In this document: in pieces, positions 52,058 to 61,140 of the stretch
How positions within the stretch are numbered: position 1 is the first letter of the stretch
How the letters are laid out: each line of letters begins with the position of its first letter
DNA from: Solidesulfovibrio carbinolicus
Lineage (GTDB): Bacteria > Desulfobacterota > Desulfovibrionia > Desulfovibrionales > Desulfovibrionaceae
Length of the DNA: 64,000 bases
Assembly: GCF_004135975.1 (NCBI RefSeq)
Contig: NZ_CP026538.1
Coordinates: 1,054,001-1,118,000 of the forward strand
Direction of reading: 5' to 3'
Notes under the pieces: model-generated
What the model saw: the letters and a program-made list of their open reading frames with translations, nothing else
The model's database searches: none
Told to the model about the DNA's origin: nothing
Position numbers and translations under genes: made by a program

Positions 52058-53197
52058 ATGAGCGCGCGGCTTCTCCCACTATTTTCCGACGAGCGGTCGT
52101 CCGAGCAGGCCGTAGACCGGCAGGCCAGGCTTTTCGCCGAAAGCCCGGCCCCGGGCATTCTCGACCATCTTCCCCAGGGCGTGGCGGTCTTTAACGCCCA
52201 CCGCCAGATCGTCTACGCCAACAAGGCCTTTGGCGATTTGTCGGCCGAGGGTCGCGACGCTTGCGAGGTCGTGGGGCTGCGCCTGGGCGAGGCCTTGTCC
52301 TGCTTTGGGACCAAAATCGACAACGGCGTGTGTGGCACGACGGAGCTGTGCCGTTCCTGCGGCGCGGCCCGGTCCCTGGCCGCCTCCCTGGCCGGCAAAA
52401 ATGCCGTCAGCGGCGACTGCTCCATCAGCCGCCAGGGCGTGGAGCATCTGGAAACCCTGGATTTCCGCATCTGGATCTGGTCCATGCGCCACGGCCAGGA
52501 GACCTTCCATGTGGCCCTTCTGGCCGACATCCGGGCGGAAAAGCGCCTCGACCTCATGGAGCGCATCTTCTACCACGATATCCTCAACCTCGTGTCCGGC
52601 ATGCAGGGCGTGTGCGAACTCATGCGCGAAGAGGAAGAGGGCACGCGAAACGCCGAACTCGATCTGCTGCTTTTTGCCGTGGAGCGGGTAAATGACCTCA
52701 TCCAGGCCCAGCGCGACCTGTCCTTTGCCGAGCGCGGCGACTACGAAGTGGCCGTCAACAAAATGGGGTCGCTGTCGCTGTTATCCGACATCACGGCGCT
52801 CATGCGCCGGGACAGCTCCTGCAAGGGCAAGGCGTTGGCCGTCGCGCCGGAAAGCGAGGACGTCTTTTTTGCCTCCGACCGCAAACTGCTCACCCGCATC
52901 CTGGTCAATTTCCAAAAAAACGCCCTGGAGGCCACGCCGGCCGGCGGGGGCGTGTCCGTGGGCTGCGACCGGCAGGACGGCCGGGTGCGTTTTTGGGTGC
53001 GCAATTCAGCTCTCGTGCCCGAGGAAGCAAGACCTCAGATTTTTCGCCGGGCCTTTTCCACCAAGGGGCGCGGCCGGGGCCTGGGCACCTACGGGGCCAA
53101 GCTCTTTGCCGAAAGCTACCTTGGCGGCACGGTGGGCTTTCGCAGCCAGGAAGGCGAGGGCACGACCTTTTTCGTGAGCCTGCCCTGCCTGGAGTAG
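52058..53197 (+). CDS. PAS histidine kinase with cysteine cluster
   Basis: A 379-residue sensor. A PAS domain covers about residues 28-160 and contains Cys69, 82, 92, 98, 101 and 121 (VCGTTELCRSCGAARS), an arrangement seen in many deltaproteobacterial kinases and perhaps a redox or metal site. The phosphoacceptor is probably His173 in FYHDILNLVSG. The HATPase domain covers about 250-378, with NFQKNALEATP (N box), FRRAFSTKGRGRGLGTYGAK and EGTTFFVSLP. No membrane segment is predicted, so it is cytoplasmic. ATG 52058 with GGAGG seven bases upstream. No response regulator is adjacent. Confidence 0.88.
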   Translation: MSARLLPLFSDERSSEQAVDRQARLFAESPAPGILDHLPQGVAVFNAHRQIVYANKAFGDLSAEGRDACEVVGLRLGEALSCFGTKIDNGVCGTTELCRSCGAARSLAASLAGKNAVSGDCSISRQGVEHLETLDFRIWIWSMRHGQETFHVALLADIRAEKRLDLMERIFYHDILNLVSGMQGVCELMREEEEGTRNAELDLLLFAVERVNDLIQAQRDLSFAERGDYEVAVNKMGSLSLLSDITALMRRDSSCKGKALAVAPESEDVFFASDRKLLTRILVNFQKNALEATPAGGGVSVGCDRQDGRVRFWVRNSALVPEEARPQIFRRAFSTKGRGRGLGTYGAKLFAESYLGGTVGFRSQEGEGTTFFVSLPCLE

Positions 53198-53332
53198 GCG
53201 CGCCGCGAGGCGAGCCGACCGTTCCCAAGGTCGGCCGGGACCGGGCGTCGGTGCGGCCGGGCGCTGCATCGCTGGCGCACGCCGCCTCGCTGCCAGTCCC
53301 CCAAGAACGTTGTTTCGCGGAGAGACGCGGCC

Positions 53333-54469
53333 CTAAGCCGCCTCGCCGCAGGCCAGCCGCACCAGGGCCATGGCCCGGCCCATTTCGGCGGTCAGTCCCG
53401 GATCGGCCAGGGCGTCGGCCAGGACGGCGTCGCGGATGAGAAACCGGTAGGAATGCCGCAGCGGCACGATGCCCGCCGCGTCGTCCTCCTCCAGGGCCAG
53501 GGCCAACCCTTCGGCCAGGGCCACGGCCACGGCCAATCGGGCTTCGGCCAGCCCGGCCCCCCCGTCTTCCAGTTCGACCCAGCCCGGCCCGTGGTGCAGG
53601 CGCACGGCCTGCCCCACGGCGGCCGGCAGCTCGAAGCGTTGGCACACGGCCCAGCCGGCCGCGCCGTGGTGGTCGCCCCAACACGCGACCTCTTCCTGGG
53701 GCGGCCGGCTGCGTCGCTCGGCCGCCCCGGCCGGCAGAGCCAGCTTGCCCACGTCGTGGAGCAGCCCGGCAGTGTAGGCCATGGCCGGATCAAGGCCGGG
53801 CAGGGCCGGGGCGATGCGCCGGGCCAGCACGGCCGTGCGGGCCATGTGGGTCACAAGCCCCTGCCTCGCTGCCCGGGACAGCCCGGCTTGGCTGCCGCCC
53901 TGTTCCAGAAGCTCGGAAAATACCAGCGCCTTCAAGTTGGCCAGGCCGATGACGGCCACGGCTTTTTCCACGTCGGCCAGTTGGCCGCGCAGGCCAAATA
54001 GCGGGCTGTTGGCGATGGTGAGCACCTGGCCGGCCAGGATCGGATCGGCCGAGACCAGCGAGGCCACCACGCCAAGAGGCGTGGCCGGGTCGCCCAGGCG
54101 GGCCAGCAAACCGCTGCCGGCGGCCAGCCCGCCCAGGCGCTTGGCGGCGGCGGCGACGGCCGGAGGGCTGGGGCGCGGCCTGGCGAACATGCCGGCGCAG
54201 CCGGGAGGCAGGGGCGTGGGTTCAGCGAAAAGCCGCTCCAGACCGAAGGCCAGGCGTTCCAGCATGTGCGCGGTCGTGGCCTCGGACAGGCCGGCCGGAG
54301 CCAACGGGTCGGTAGGGCCGGCCTTGGCGGCGAAAAAGGGCGTAACGGGCGGGCGGGACGCGGCCTTGGTCCGAAGCCAAGACGCGTCGCCGCGCCGCAA
54401 GCGCGGCAGCAGCACAGCCGCCCCCGCCGCCCCGCAAGCAGCGGCCAGGAGCGCATATTCCCATGGCAT
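53333..54469 (-). CDS. HDOD-domain signalling protein with N-terminal membrane anchor
   Basis: A 378-residue protein. Residues about 5-22 (YALLAAACGAAGAAVLLP) look like a membrane anchor. An HDOD domain starts near residue 110: ATPLGVVASLVSADPILAGQVLTIANSPLFGLRG, then AVIGLANLKALVFSELL and the HD-like segment GLLHDVGKLALP (about residue 229). HDOD proteins act in c-di-GMP-linked and stress signalling; metal-binding residues are only partly conserved. ATG 54469 is chosen because the anchor begins there; there is no good RBS, so the start is moderately sure. It is convergent with the kinase gene. Confidence 0.85.
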   Translation of the reverse strand: MPWEYALLAAACGAAGAAVLLPRLRRGDASWLRTKAASRPPVTPFFAAKAGPTDPLAPAGLSEATTAHMLERLAFGLERLFAEPTPLPPGCAGMFARPRPSPPAVAAAAKRLGGLAAGSGLLARLGDPATPLGVVASLVSADPILAGQVLTIANSPLFGLRGQLADVEKAVAVIGLANLKALVFSELLEQGGSQAGLSRAARQGLVTHMARTAVLARRIAPALPGLDPAMAYTAGLLHDVGKLALPAGAAERRSRPPQEEVACWGDHHGAAGWAVCQRFELPAAVGQAVRLHHGPGWVELEDGGAGLAEARLAVAVALAEGLALALEEDDAAGIVPLRHSYRFLIRDAVLADALADPGLTAEMGRAMALVRLACGEAA

Positions 54470-54933
54470 AGAAGTTGGACGCGGCGTGGCCGCAGGCTGG
54501 CGAACGGGGCGACCGGGATGGTCACGTCTCCAACAAACCGACCGTGGTTGCAAAGACGCGCCATCTGTCGGCGGCAGTCCTTCGGGCTGGCCCGGGAAGG
54601 ACGACCGTGCCCACCGGATACCAGCCCGGGGGGGCTTGGGCAAGGGGTCTGCTGCCGCGGGAGGCCTCGCAGTGCCGCCCCGACCTGGGCGACGGCCGAA
54701 CCCCACGGACGCCTGGCCACAGGGGTGAGGGAGTCCGGCTTGATGCACTGCCGACAGTTCCCTCGGGGTTTTCCCCCATGCCCTGCGGGATCAATCCCAT
54801 CGACCCCTCTCCCGCCTTGGCGTTACCAGGGAATTGTGCAGAAGGTCGGCCTCTGCCTGCCGCCTCAATACCAGGAACGCCATGCCCGCTCCTCGCTCCT
54901 CCCGCAGCCAGAGCAGCGCCGGCGTCGTGGAAG
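54470..54933. other. Intergenic region before the PilZ gene
   Basis: A gap of about 460 bases with open frames on both strands that have no family-like sequence or RBS. The region between 54519 and 54565 has a weak resemblance to a c-di-GMP riboswitch but lacks its tetraloop. Nothing else is supported. Confidence 0.5.
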
Positions 54934-54949
54934 TGGCACGCGTCTTGCT
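54934..54949 (+). promoter_or_regulatory. Sigma-54 promoter of the PilZ gene
   Basis: TGGCACGCGTCTTGCT is an exact -24/-12 consensus (TGGCACG, four bases, TTGCT), 77 bases before the ATG at 55027. No enhancer-binding protein gene is adjacent. Confidence 0.8.
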
Positions 54950-55026
54950 TTCTTTGCTTCGTGTCCCTCTGCAGCGTTGGGCTGGTCAATCAGCCCGCGC
55001 CGGTGCTGCAAACCGCCGAGCTGAAC

Positions 55027-55464
55027 ATGCCCCTAGTTGAACTGAAGAAATGTCCACAATGCGGAACCACGGCCTGGCACGAACTCGTCGACCACGGTCC
55101 GCCGACGCCGTGCTATTGGCGTTGCCGGACCTGCGGCGAACGCCGGGCCGCCAGACGCATCCAACTCAGTCAGGAACATGCCCTGCACCGGGGTTCTGTG
55201 CAAAAGCCGACATGCGCCGCCCAAGTCCAGATTCTCGACCTGAGCGTCCTGGGAGCCCGGCTGCGCCTGACCGGCGAAGAGGACTTCCCGGTCGAGCAAA
55301 AGGAGCGGCTGCTGTTTAATGCCAAACTGCAGCCGGTGGGTCCGCTGGGCGTTTTTCACCGAGCCACCGTGCGCTGGGTGAAGGGAGACGAATTCGGCAT
55401 AGCCTTCCAAAAGCCCTTGTACGCCGGTGCTGCTGATCTCTTGTGCATGATCAAAGGGTGTTGA
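55027..55464 (+). CDS. Zinc-ribbon/PilZ domain protein
   Basis: A 145-residue protein. N-terminal zinc-ribbon cysteines C9-x2-C12 and C33-x2-C36. Then a PilZ domain with RAARR at about 40-44 and D-L-S-V-L-G at residues 71-76, the two motifs for c-di-GMP binding. The domain ends near residue 140. It could couple c-di-GMP levels to a motility or envelope target; sigma-54 control would agree with a flagellar or surface role. There is no clear RBS before ATG 55027. The longer upstream frame is rejected. Confidence 0.85.
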   Translation: MPLVELKKCPQCGTTAWHELVDHGPPTPCYWRCRTCGERRAARRIQLSQEHALHRGSVQKPTCAAQVQILDLSVLGARLRLTGEEDFPVEQKERLLFNAKLQPVGPLGVFHRATVRWVKGDEFGIAFQKPLYAGAADLLCMIKGC

Positions 55465-55569
55465 TCCTCAGTCGCGTGGACAGGACTCGAAGGGCGCTTG
55501 GACAGGACCCAAGGCGCGCCGCCGTGGCAAGCCGATGGCAAGCCGGCGGCGACGCGCCCTGGCGAAGGG

Positions 55570-58500
55570 TCAGGAAGCGGTGGCCGGGGCTGTCTTTGCC
55601 GGGCGGCGGCCGCCCATGCGCCGTTTGAGCCACTCCTGGAAGGCGTCGAGATAGATGTAATAGACCGGCGTGAAATAGAGCGTGAGCAGCTGCGACACCA
55701 TCAACCCGCCGACCACGCACAGGCCCAGGGGACGGCGGGCCTCGGCCCCGGCTCCGATGCCCAGGGCAATGGGCAAGGTGCCCATGAGCGCCGCCATGGT
55801 GGTCATCATGATGGGGCGAAAGCGCACCAGCGCCCCTTCGTAGATGGCCTCCCGGGCGGCCATGCCCTGGCCGCGTTGGGCCTCCAGGGCGAAGTCGATC
55901 ATCATGATGGCGTTTTTCTTGACGATGCCGATGAGCATGATGATGCCGACAAAGCCGTAGATGTTGAGATCCAGCCCAAAGAGCATGAGCGTGGCCAGGG
56001 CCCCGACGCCGGCCGAGGGCAGGCCCGAGAGGATGGTCAGGGGATGGATGAAGCTTTCATAAAGGATGCCCAGCACGATGTAGATGACCAGCACGGCCAT
56101 GGCCAGCAGCACCGACAGCCCGGTCAGCGAACTCTGGAAGGCCTGGGCCTCGCCCTGGAAGCTCGTGAAGATCGACCCCGGCAGCTCGCGCCGGGCCAGG
56201 TCCTCGATGGCGTCCACCACCGAGCCCAGGGACGTGCCCGGGCGCAGGTTAAACGAGATGGTCACGGCCGGGGACTGGCCCTGGTGGTTGATGGACAGGG
56301 GGCCAACGGCCACGGCCCGGGTGATAAGCGTGTCCAGGGGCACGAGCTGGCCGTCGCTTGAGCGCACGTAGAGCATGGACAGGGCTTCGGGGTTGGCTTG
56401 ATAGTTCGGGGCCAGTTCCATGACGACCTGATAGGTGTCGTTTGGCGCGTAGATGGTCGAGATCTGCTTGTTGCCGTAGGACGTGGCCAGGGCGGTTTCG
56501 ATCTGGTAGGCCGAGATGCCCAGGGCCGAAGCCTTGTCGCGGTCGATGTCGATGCGCAGCTCGGGATTTTTGATCTGCAGGTCGCTGGTGACGTCCTGGA
56601 TGCCGGACAGGTGGCGCAGTTTGTCCTCGAAAGCCGTGGCCGCGGCAAAAAGTTCATCCGTGCTCGTGGCTTGCAGAGTGAACTGGTACTGGCCCTTGGA
56701 AGCCCGGCCGCCGATGCGGATGGCCGGCGGATTTTGCAGGTAGGAACGCAGCCCCGGGACCTTGGCGAACTCGGCGCGCAGGCGCTGGAGCACCTCGTCG
56801 GCGCTATGCTGGCGTTCCTCCAGGGGTTTGAGCGACAGCATGAGTCGGCCGTTGTTGGAGGTGTTGTTGGGGCCGCCGCCGCCCACCACGGACATGAAAT
56901 TTTCCACGTCCGGGTCGTTTTTGAGGATGTCGTTTAAGCGCTTTTGGCGTTCCACCATGACGGCGAAGGACACGCCTTCCTCGGCCTCGGTGGTCACCGA
57001 CAGCTGGCCGGTGTCCTCGCTGGGCAAAAAGCCCTTGGGGATGGCCCCGAACAGCCAGACCGTGACGCCCAAAAGCGCCAGGGAGAAGATCATGGTGGCG
57101 GCGTGGTGTTTGAGCACGAAGCGCAGGGAGGCGTCGTAGCCGTCGCGCAGGCTGTCGAAGGCGCGCTCGATGGCGTTGTAGACCCGGCCGTGGCGCTGGG
57201 CCGCATGGGGCTTCAGCACGAGGTTGCACAGCATGGGGGTCAGCGAAATGGACACGAAGCCGGAGATGAGGATGGCGGTCATGATGGTGACGGCGAATTC
57301 GTGAAACAGCCGTCCGACCACGCCGCCCATGAAAAAGACCGGCAAGAACACGGCGGCCAGGGAAATGGTCATGGAGACGATGGTGAAGCTGATCTCCTTG
57401 GACCCTTCCATGGCGGCGGCAAAGGGCGATTTGCCCATTTCCATGTGGCGCACGATGTTTTCGAGCATGACGATGGCGTCGTCGACGACAAAGCCCACCG
57501 AAAGCGTGAGCGCCATGAGCGAGATGTTGTCCAGGCTGAACCCGAGCTGGTACATGACGGCAAAGGCCCCGACCACGGACATGGGCAGGGCCAGGCTCGG
57601 GATGATGGTGGCCGGGATGTTTCGCAAAAATAGAAAGATCACCATGATGACCAGGGCCACGGTGAGGACCAGAGTGAACTTCACGTCGGCCACGGATTCG
57701 CGGATGGAGACGGAGCGGTCGTAGAGGATCTTGAGGCCCACCGAAGCCGGCAGTTGGGACTGGAAGTGGGGCAAAAGCTTTTTGACGGCGTCCACCACTT
57801 CCACGGAGTTGGCCCCGGGCTGGCGCTGCACGGCCAGGACCATGCCCGGCGTGCCGGAAAACCAGTTGAGCCGCCGGGTCTCTTCCACGGAGTCGGAGAC
57901 CGTGGCGATTTCCGACAGGCGCACCGGCGAGCCGTTTCTCCAGGCCACGATCAGCGGCCGGTAGGCGGCGGCGTCCATGAGCTTGCCGCTGGAGCGCACG
58001 GTGTATTCCCGGGACGGCCCCGAAACCGTGCCCACGGGCAGATTGACGTTGCCGCGCTTGACCGCTTCCGCAGCCTCGTCCACGCCGATGCCCTTGGAGG
58101 CCATGGCCTCGGGATCGAGCTGGATGCGCACGGCGTATTTTTTTGAGCCGTACACCGACACCTGGGCCACGCCGGGCACCATGGAGATGCGCTGGGCCAT
58201 CATGTTTTCGGCGTACTCGTTGACGTCGGAGGAACGCATGACGTCGGAGGAGATGGCCAGATACAGGACGGGCATGTCGGCCGGGTTGACCTTGCGAAAC
58301 GACGGCGGCGAGGGCAGGTCGTCGGGCAGGTCCTTGCCGGCGGTGGTCATGGCCGACTGTACGTCCAGGGCGGCGGCGTCGATGCTGCGGCCCAGGGCAA
58401 ACTGCAAGGTGACGCGGGTGGAGCCCACGGTGTTGACCGAGGTCATGGAATCCAGGCCCGCGATGGTGGAGAACTGCTTTTCCAGCGGGTTGGCCACGGC

Positions 58501-58683
58501 GGCGGCCATGGTCTCGGGGCTGGCCCCAGGCAGCGACACCCGCACCTCGATGGTGGGGAAATCGACGTTTGGCAGGTCGGACACGGGCAGGCGCGTATAG
58601 GCCATGACGCCGAAAATGAGGATGGCGATCATGACCAGGGTGGTCATGACCGGCCGGGTGATGAAAATGGCGGCCGGATTCAC
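55570..58683 (-). CDS. RND efflux pump inner-membrane transporter (HAE1/MdtBC type)
   Basis: A 1037-residue transporter with 12 predicted membrane spans and two large periplasmic loops. The N-terminal MNPAAIFITRPVMTTLVMIAIL and motif LPNVDFPTIEV are typical. Proton-relay residues occur in SVGFVVDDAIVMLENIVRHME, and a late motif is GIVKKNAIMMIDFAL. It extrudes drugs or lipophilic compounds with proton influx. It starts with GTG 58683 overlapping the MFP stop codon as GTGA. With TetR and MFP it forms one operon. No outer membrane channel gene is in the unit. Confidence 0.95.
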   Translation of the reverse strand: MNPAAIFITRPVMTTLVMIAILIFGVMAYTRLPVSDLPNVDFPTIEVRVSLPGASPETMAAAVANPLEKQFSTIAGLDSMTSVNTVGSTRVTLQFALGRSIDAAALDVQSAMTTAGKDLPDDLPSPPSFRKVNPADMPVLYLAISSDVMRSSDVNEYAENMMAQRISMVPGVAQVSVYGSKKYAVRIQLDPEAMASKGIGVDEAAEAVKRGNVNLPVGTVSGPSREYTVRSSGKLMDAAAYRPLIVAWRNGSPVRLSEIATVSDSVEETRRLNWFSGTPGMVLAVQRQPGANSVEVVDAVKKLLPHFQSQLPASVGLKILYDRSVSIRESVADVKFTLVLTVALVIMVIFLFLRNIPATIIPSLALPMSVVGAFAVMYQLGFSLDNISLMALTLSVGFVVDDAIVMLENIVRHMEMGKSPFAAAMEGSKEISFTIVSMTISLAAVFLPVFFMGGVVGRLFHEFAVTIMTAILISGFVSISLTPMLCNLVLKPHAAQRHGRVYNAIERAFDSLRDGYDASLRFVLKHHAATMIFSLALLGVTVWLFGAIPKGFLPSEDTGQLSVTTEAEEGVSFAVMVERQKRLNDILKNDPDVENFMSVVGGGGPNNTSNNGRLMLSLKPLEERQHSADEVLQRLRAEFAKVPGLRSYLQNPPAIRIGGRASKGQYQFTLQATSTDELFAAATAFEDKLRHLSGIQDVTSDLQIKNPELRIDIDRDKASALGISAYQIETALATSYGNKQISTIYAPNDTYQVVMELAPNYQANPEALSMLYVRSSDGQLVPLDTLITRAVAVGPLSINHQGQSPAVTISFNLRPGTSLGSVVDAIEDLARRELPGSIFTSFQGEAQAFQSSLTGLSVLLAMAVLVIYIVLGILYESFIHPLTILSGLPSAGVGALATLMLFGLDLNIYGFVGIIMLIGIVKKNAIMMIDFALEAQRGQGMAAREAIYEGALVRFRPIMMTTMAALMGTLPIALGIGAGAEARRPLGLCVVGGLMVSQLLTLYFTPVYYIYLDAFQEWLKRRMGGRRPAKTAPATAS

Positions 58684-59879
58684 GACTTGGCTCCGTCGCC
58701 GGCCGGTTTGGGGCCGGCGGGCTGGCCGTTGGCCGGCTTGGCCTCGGCCGGTTTGGCCTCGCCCTTGCCCTCGGGCGCGCCCGGCGTCTTGATTTCCGCC
58801 CTGGCTCCGGGGGCCAGGCGCACCTGGCCGTCAGTGACCACCATTTCGCCCGGGGCCAGCCCCTTGTCGATGACGGTTTCGTCGTCCACGATGGGGCCGG
58901 GCACGACCTTTCGGGCCTCGGCCTTGCCGTCGGCCACCACGTAGACATACGGCCCGGACACGCCGTCCATGACCGCCCGGGTGGGGATGACCACGGCGTT
59001 TTGGCGGGTTTCGATGGTCAGCCCCACGCGCAGGAACTGGCCGGGCCACAGGCTGTGGTCGGCGTTGGGCGCTTCGGCCTTGAGGCGTATGGTGCCGGTT
59101 TTGACGTCCACGGCGTTGTCCACGGACACGATGGGGGCCGTGACGGCTCCGGCCTCAGGCGCGCCGGGCGGGGCGGCGGCGATTTCCAGACCGCCCTGCT
59201 TCATTTTTGCCATAATGGCGGGCAGGTAGCGTTCAGGCACGGAGAAGGCGATGTAGATGGGGCTGATCTGATTGATGACGCAGGCCGTGGCCTCGTTGGC
59301 CTTGACCACGTTGCCGGTGGTCAAAAGCACCGAGCCGACCCGGCCGGCGATGGGGGCGCGCACCTCGGCGTATTCGAGATCGAGCTTGGCCCGGTCCAGG
59401 GTGGCCTGGTTGAGTTTTATCGTGCCTTCCAGGGTCTTGGCCTGGGCAAAGGTCTCGTCGTACTGGCCCTGGGCCACCACGTCCTTGGTCTTGAGCGTGG
59501 TGTAGCGCTTGAGGTCTTCCTCGGCCTTAAAAAGCAGCGCCTTGTCGCGTTCGAGCTTGGCCTGGGATTCCCGGATGGCCAGCTCGAAGGGGCGGGGATC
59601 GATGCGAAAGAGCACGTCGCCCTTGCGCACCCTGGCTCCGTCCGTGACGAGCTGGGCCACGATGGCCCCGGCCACCTGCGGTTTGACGGCCACGGTGGCC
59701 ATGGGTTCGACGTTGCCCACGGCCTTGACCGTGACCGGCACGTCGGCGGCCTTGGCCGCCACGGCTTCGACCGGGGCGGGCCGGGCTTCGCGGCTGGCTT
59801 TTTGTTCCGAGCCGCTGCACGACCAGACGCAAAGCAAAAGCGCCGCGTAGGCGGCGCAGCGAAAAAGCGGGAGGTTCAA
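58680..59879 (-). CDS. RND membrane fusion protein (periplasmic adaptor), lipoprotein
   Basis: A 399-residue adaptor of the HlyD/AcrA family. The first 25 residues form a lipoprotein signal (LLLCVWSC, Cys as the likely lipidated residue, with an unusual Trp at -2). The biotinyl-lipoyl hairpin and barrel (VAVKPQVAGAIVAQLVTDGARVRKGDVLFRIDPRPFEL; VRAPIAGRVGSVLLTTGNVVKANE) follow. A Lys/Glu/Ala/Pro-rich tail ends the protein. It starts at TTG 59879, whose TTGA overlaps the TetR stop; AGGAG is seven bases upstream. Its end overlaps the RND gene by GTGA. Confidence 0.92.
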   Translation of the reverse strand: MNLPLFRCAAYAALLLCVWSCSGSEQKASREARPAPVEAVAAKAADVPVTVKAVGNVEPMATVAVKPQVAGAIVAQLVTDGARVRKGDVLFRIDPRPFELAIRESQAKLERDKALLFKAEEDLKRYTTLKTKDVVAQGQYDETFAQAKTLEGTIKLNQATLDRAKLDLEYAEVRAPIAGRVGSVLLTTGNVVKANEATACVINQISPIYIAFSVPERYLPAIMAKMKQGGLEIAAAPPGAPEAGAVTAPIVSVDNAVDVKTGTIRLKAEAPNADHSLWPGQFLRVGLTIETRQNAVVIPTRAVMDGVSGPYVYVVADGKAEARKVVPGPIVDDETVIDKGLAPGEMVVTDGQVRLAPGARAEIKTPGAPEGKGEAKPAEAKPANGQPAGPKPAGDGAKS

Positions 59880-60556
59880 AGCACGTCTCCTGAGTGGGGT
59901 TCCAGTTGCGGCGGGGCAAAGTCGCTGGTTTGGTAGCCGCGAAGGGCGGCCAGGGAAAAGCGGGCCACATGGGCGGCCAGGGCGTCGAGGCCCCCCAGTC
60001 CGGTTTCGGTTTCGGGGTAGAGCCGGGCGATCACCGGCCGGTCGATGACGAAGTGGCGGCATTGGCCGACCACGCTCTGGGCGCAGCGGGCCACGGCCAG
60101 GGCGTCGGCCCCGGGGCCGAGGATGTCGGCCACGATGGCGCGCAGCACGGCGTTGGCCGGGGCCAGGCAGCGTTCCACCACTCCGGCGAGCTGGGGCGTG
60201 GGGTCGGCCATCTCCCGGGCCATGAGGCGAGACAGCCAGGCGTGGCGGTTTTTTTCGGTCAGCCGCATAAGCAGGGCGCGAACATAGGCGAAAAGACGCG
60301 TCTCGGGCGAGGCGTCGGGCGGCAGGCCCAGTTCCGGCGGATACAGCCGCATGGCCTCGGTGTGGGCATGTTCCAGCACGGCCAAATACAGGCGGTCCTT
60401 GCTGCCGAAATGGTAGTGGATGGCGGCGACGTTGGCGCGCGCCGTTTTGGTGATCTCGCGCACGGTGGCGGCGTGAAATCCCTTGCAGGAAAAAATCTCT
60501 CCGGCCGCGTCCAGAAGCCGCGCCCGGGTTTCGTCCTCACGACCGCTGCTGGTCAT
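59876..60556 (-). CDS. TetR-family repressor, CecR-like
   Basis: A 226-residue regulator. Helix-turn-helix at residues about 25-55 (GFHAATVREITKTARANVAAIHYHFGSKDRLYLAVL). The C-terminal ligand domain (MADPTPQLAGVVERCLAPANAVLRAIVADILG) resembles the CecR/YbiH group with DUF1956. It leads the efflux operon; its stop codon overlaps the MFP start. It probably represses its own operon and releases it upon binding a toxic ligand. No operator could be fixed; a GTGAACAC stretch upstream is a weak candidate. Confidence 0.9.
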   Translation of the reverse strand: MTSSGREDETRARLLDAAGEIFSCKGFHAATVREITKTARANVAAIHYHFGSKDRLYLAVLEHAHTEAMRLYPPELGLPPDASPETRLFAYVRALLMRLTEKNRHAWLSRLMAREMADPTPQLAGVVERCLAPANAVLRAIVADILGPGADALAVARCAQSVVGQCRHFVIDRPVIARLYPETETGLGGLDALAAHVARFSLAALRGYQTSDFAPPQLEPHSGDVL

Positions 60557-60740
60557 CTGGCCGCCTTACGTCAAGCATGTGTTCACTTTAGGGATACGGG
60601 CCTTCCGGGCAAGGGTCAATACTTTCGCGCCGGTCGGGGGGAGGCTTACGGATTTGACATGGCACGTCCGGCCAAACGGTTGACCCCGCTCCCCAAAGCG
60701 CCTAGCCCGGAAGCATCGACAACTAAGAAGGAGCATCCCC

Positions 60741-61046
60741 ATGGCCGAACCCGTCGTTCACGTCGTCGCCCGCTTCAAGGCCAAGCCCGGCAAGGAGGCC
60801 GCCCTCAAAGCCGGTCTGACCGCCCTGGTCGCGCCCACCCAGAAAGACCCCGGCTATATCGCCTACGATCTTTTCGAGTCCGTGGAAAGCCCCGGCAGCT
60901 TCGTGCTGGTCGAAGCCTGGGAAAGCCGGGAACTCCTGGCCGCCCACCTGGATACGCCGCACTTAAACGGCTTCAAGGCCGCCGCCCCGGAGCTGCTGGC
61001 CGAACCCATGTCCGTCAAGCTCTACGCCGAGGCCCCGGGGTTGTAG
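60741..61046 (+). CDS. Antibiotic biosynthesis monooxygenase (ABM/YgiN-like) domain protein
   Basis: A 101-residue protein with the dimeric ferredoxin-like ABM fold: VVHVVARFKAKPGKEAALKAGL, DPGYIAYDLFESVESPGSFVLVEAWESRELLAAHL and HLNGFK near residues 73-78. Members oxidise quinols or polyketides without cofactor, but many have no known substrate. AAGGAG lies nine bases before the ATG. It diverges from the TetR-MFP-RND operon and is followed by a terminator. Confidence 0.88.
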   Translation: MAEPVVHVVARFKAKPGKEAALKAGLTALVAPTQKDPGYIAYDLFESVESPGSFVLVEAWESRELLAAHLDTPHLNGFKAAAPELLAEPMSVKLYAEAPGL

Positions 61047-61088
61047 GCCAGGCCGCTCCGGCGGCCGCAACAAACACCGCAACAAACA

Positions 61089-61119
61089 AGGCGCGACCGG
61101 AATCCCCGGCCGCGCCTTT
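61089..61119. terminator. Terminator between the ABM gene and the esterase gene
   Basis: Arms 61089-61100 and 61106-61117 form a stem with one mismatch and loop AATCC, followed by TTTC. It is placed between convergent genes and could serve both. Confidence 0.75.
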
Positions 61120-61140
61120 CGCGTGTGGAGAGCGGGAACG

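Noticed and set aside
54519-54565. Possible c-di-GMP (GEMM) riboswitch, with TCACG-N7-CAAACC and later GCAAAG
   Set aside because: The GNRA tetraloop, the correct GGNACGCAAAG block and the second helix are missing, and it is some 460 bases from the PilZ gene.
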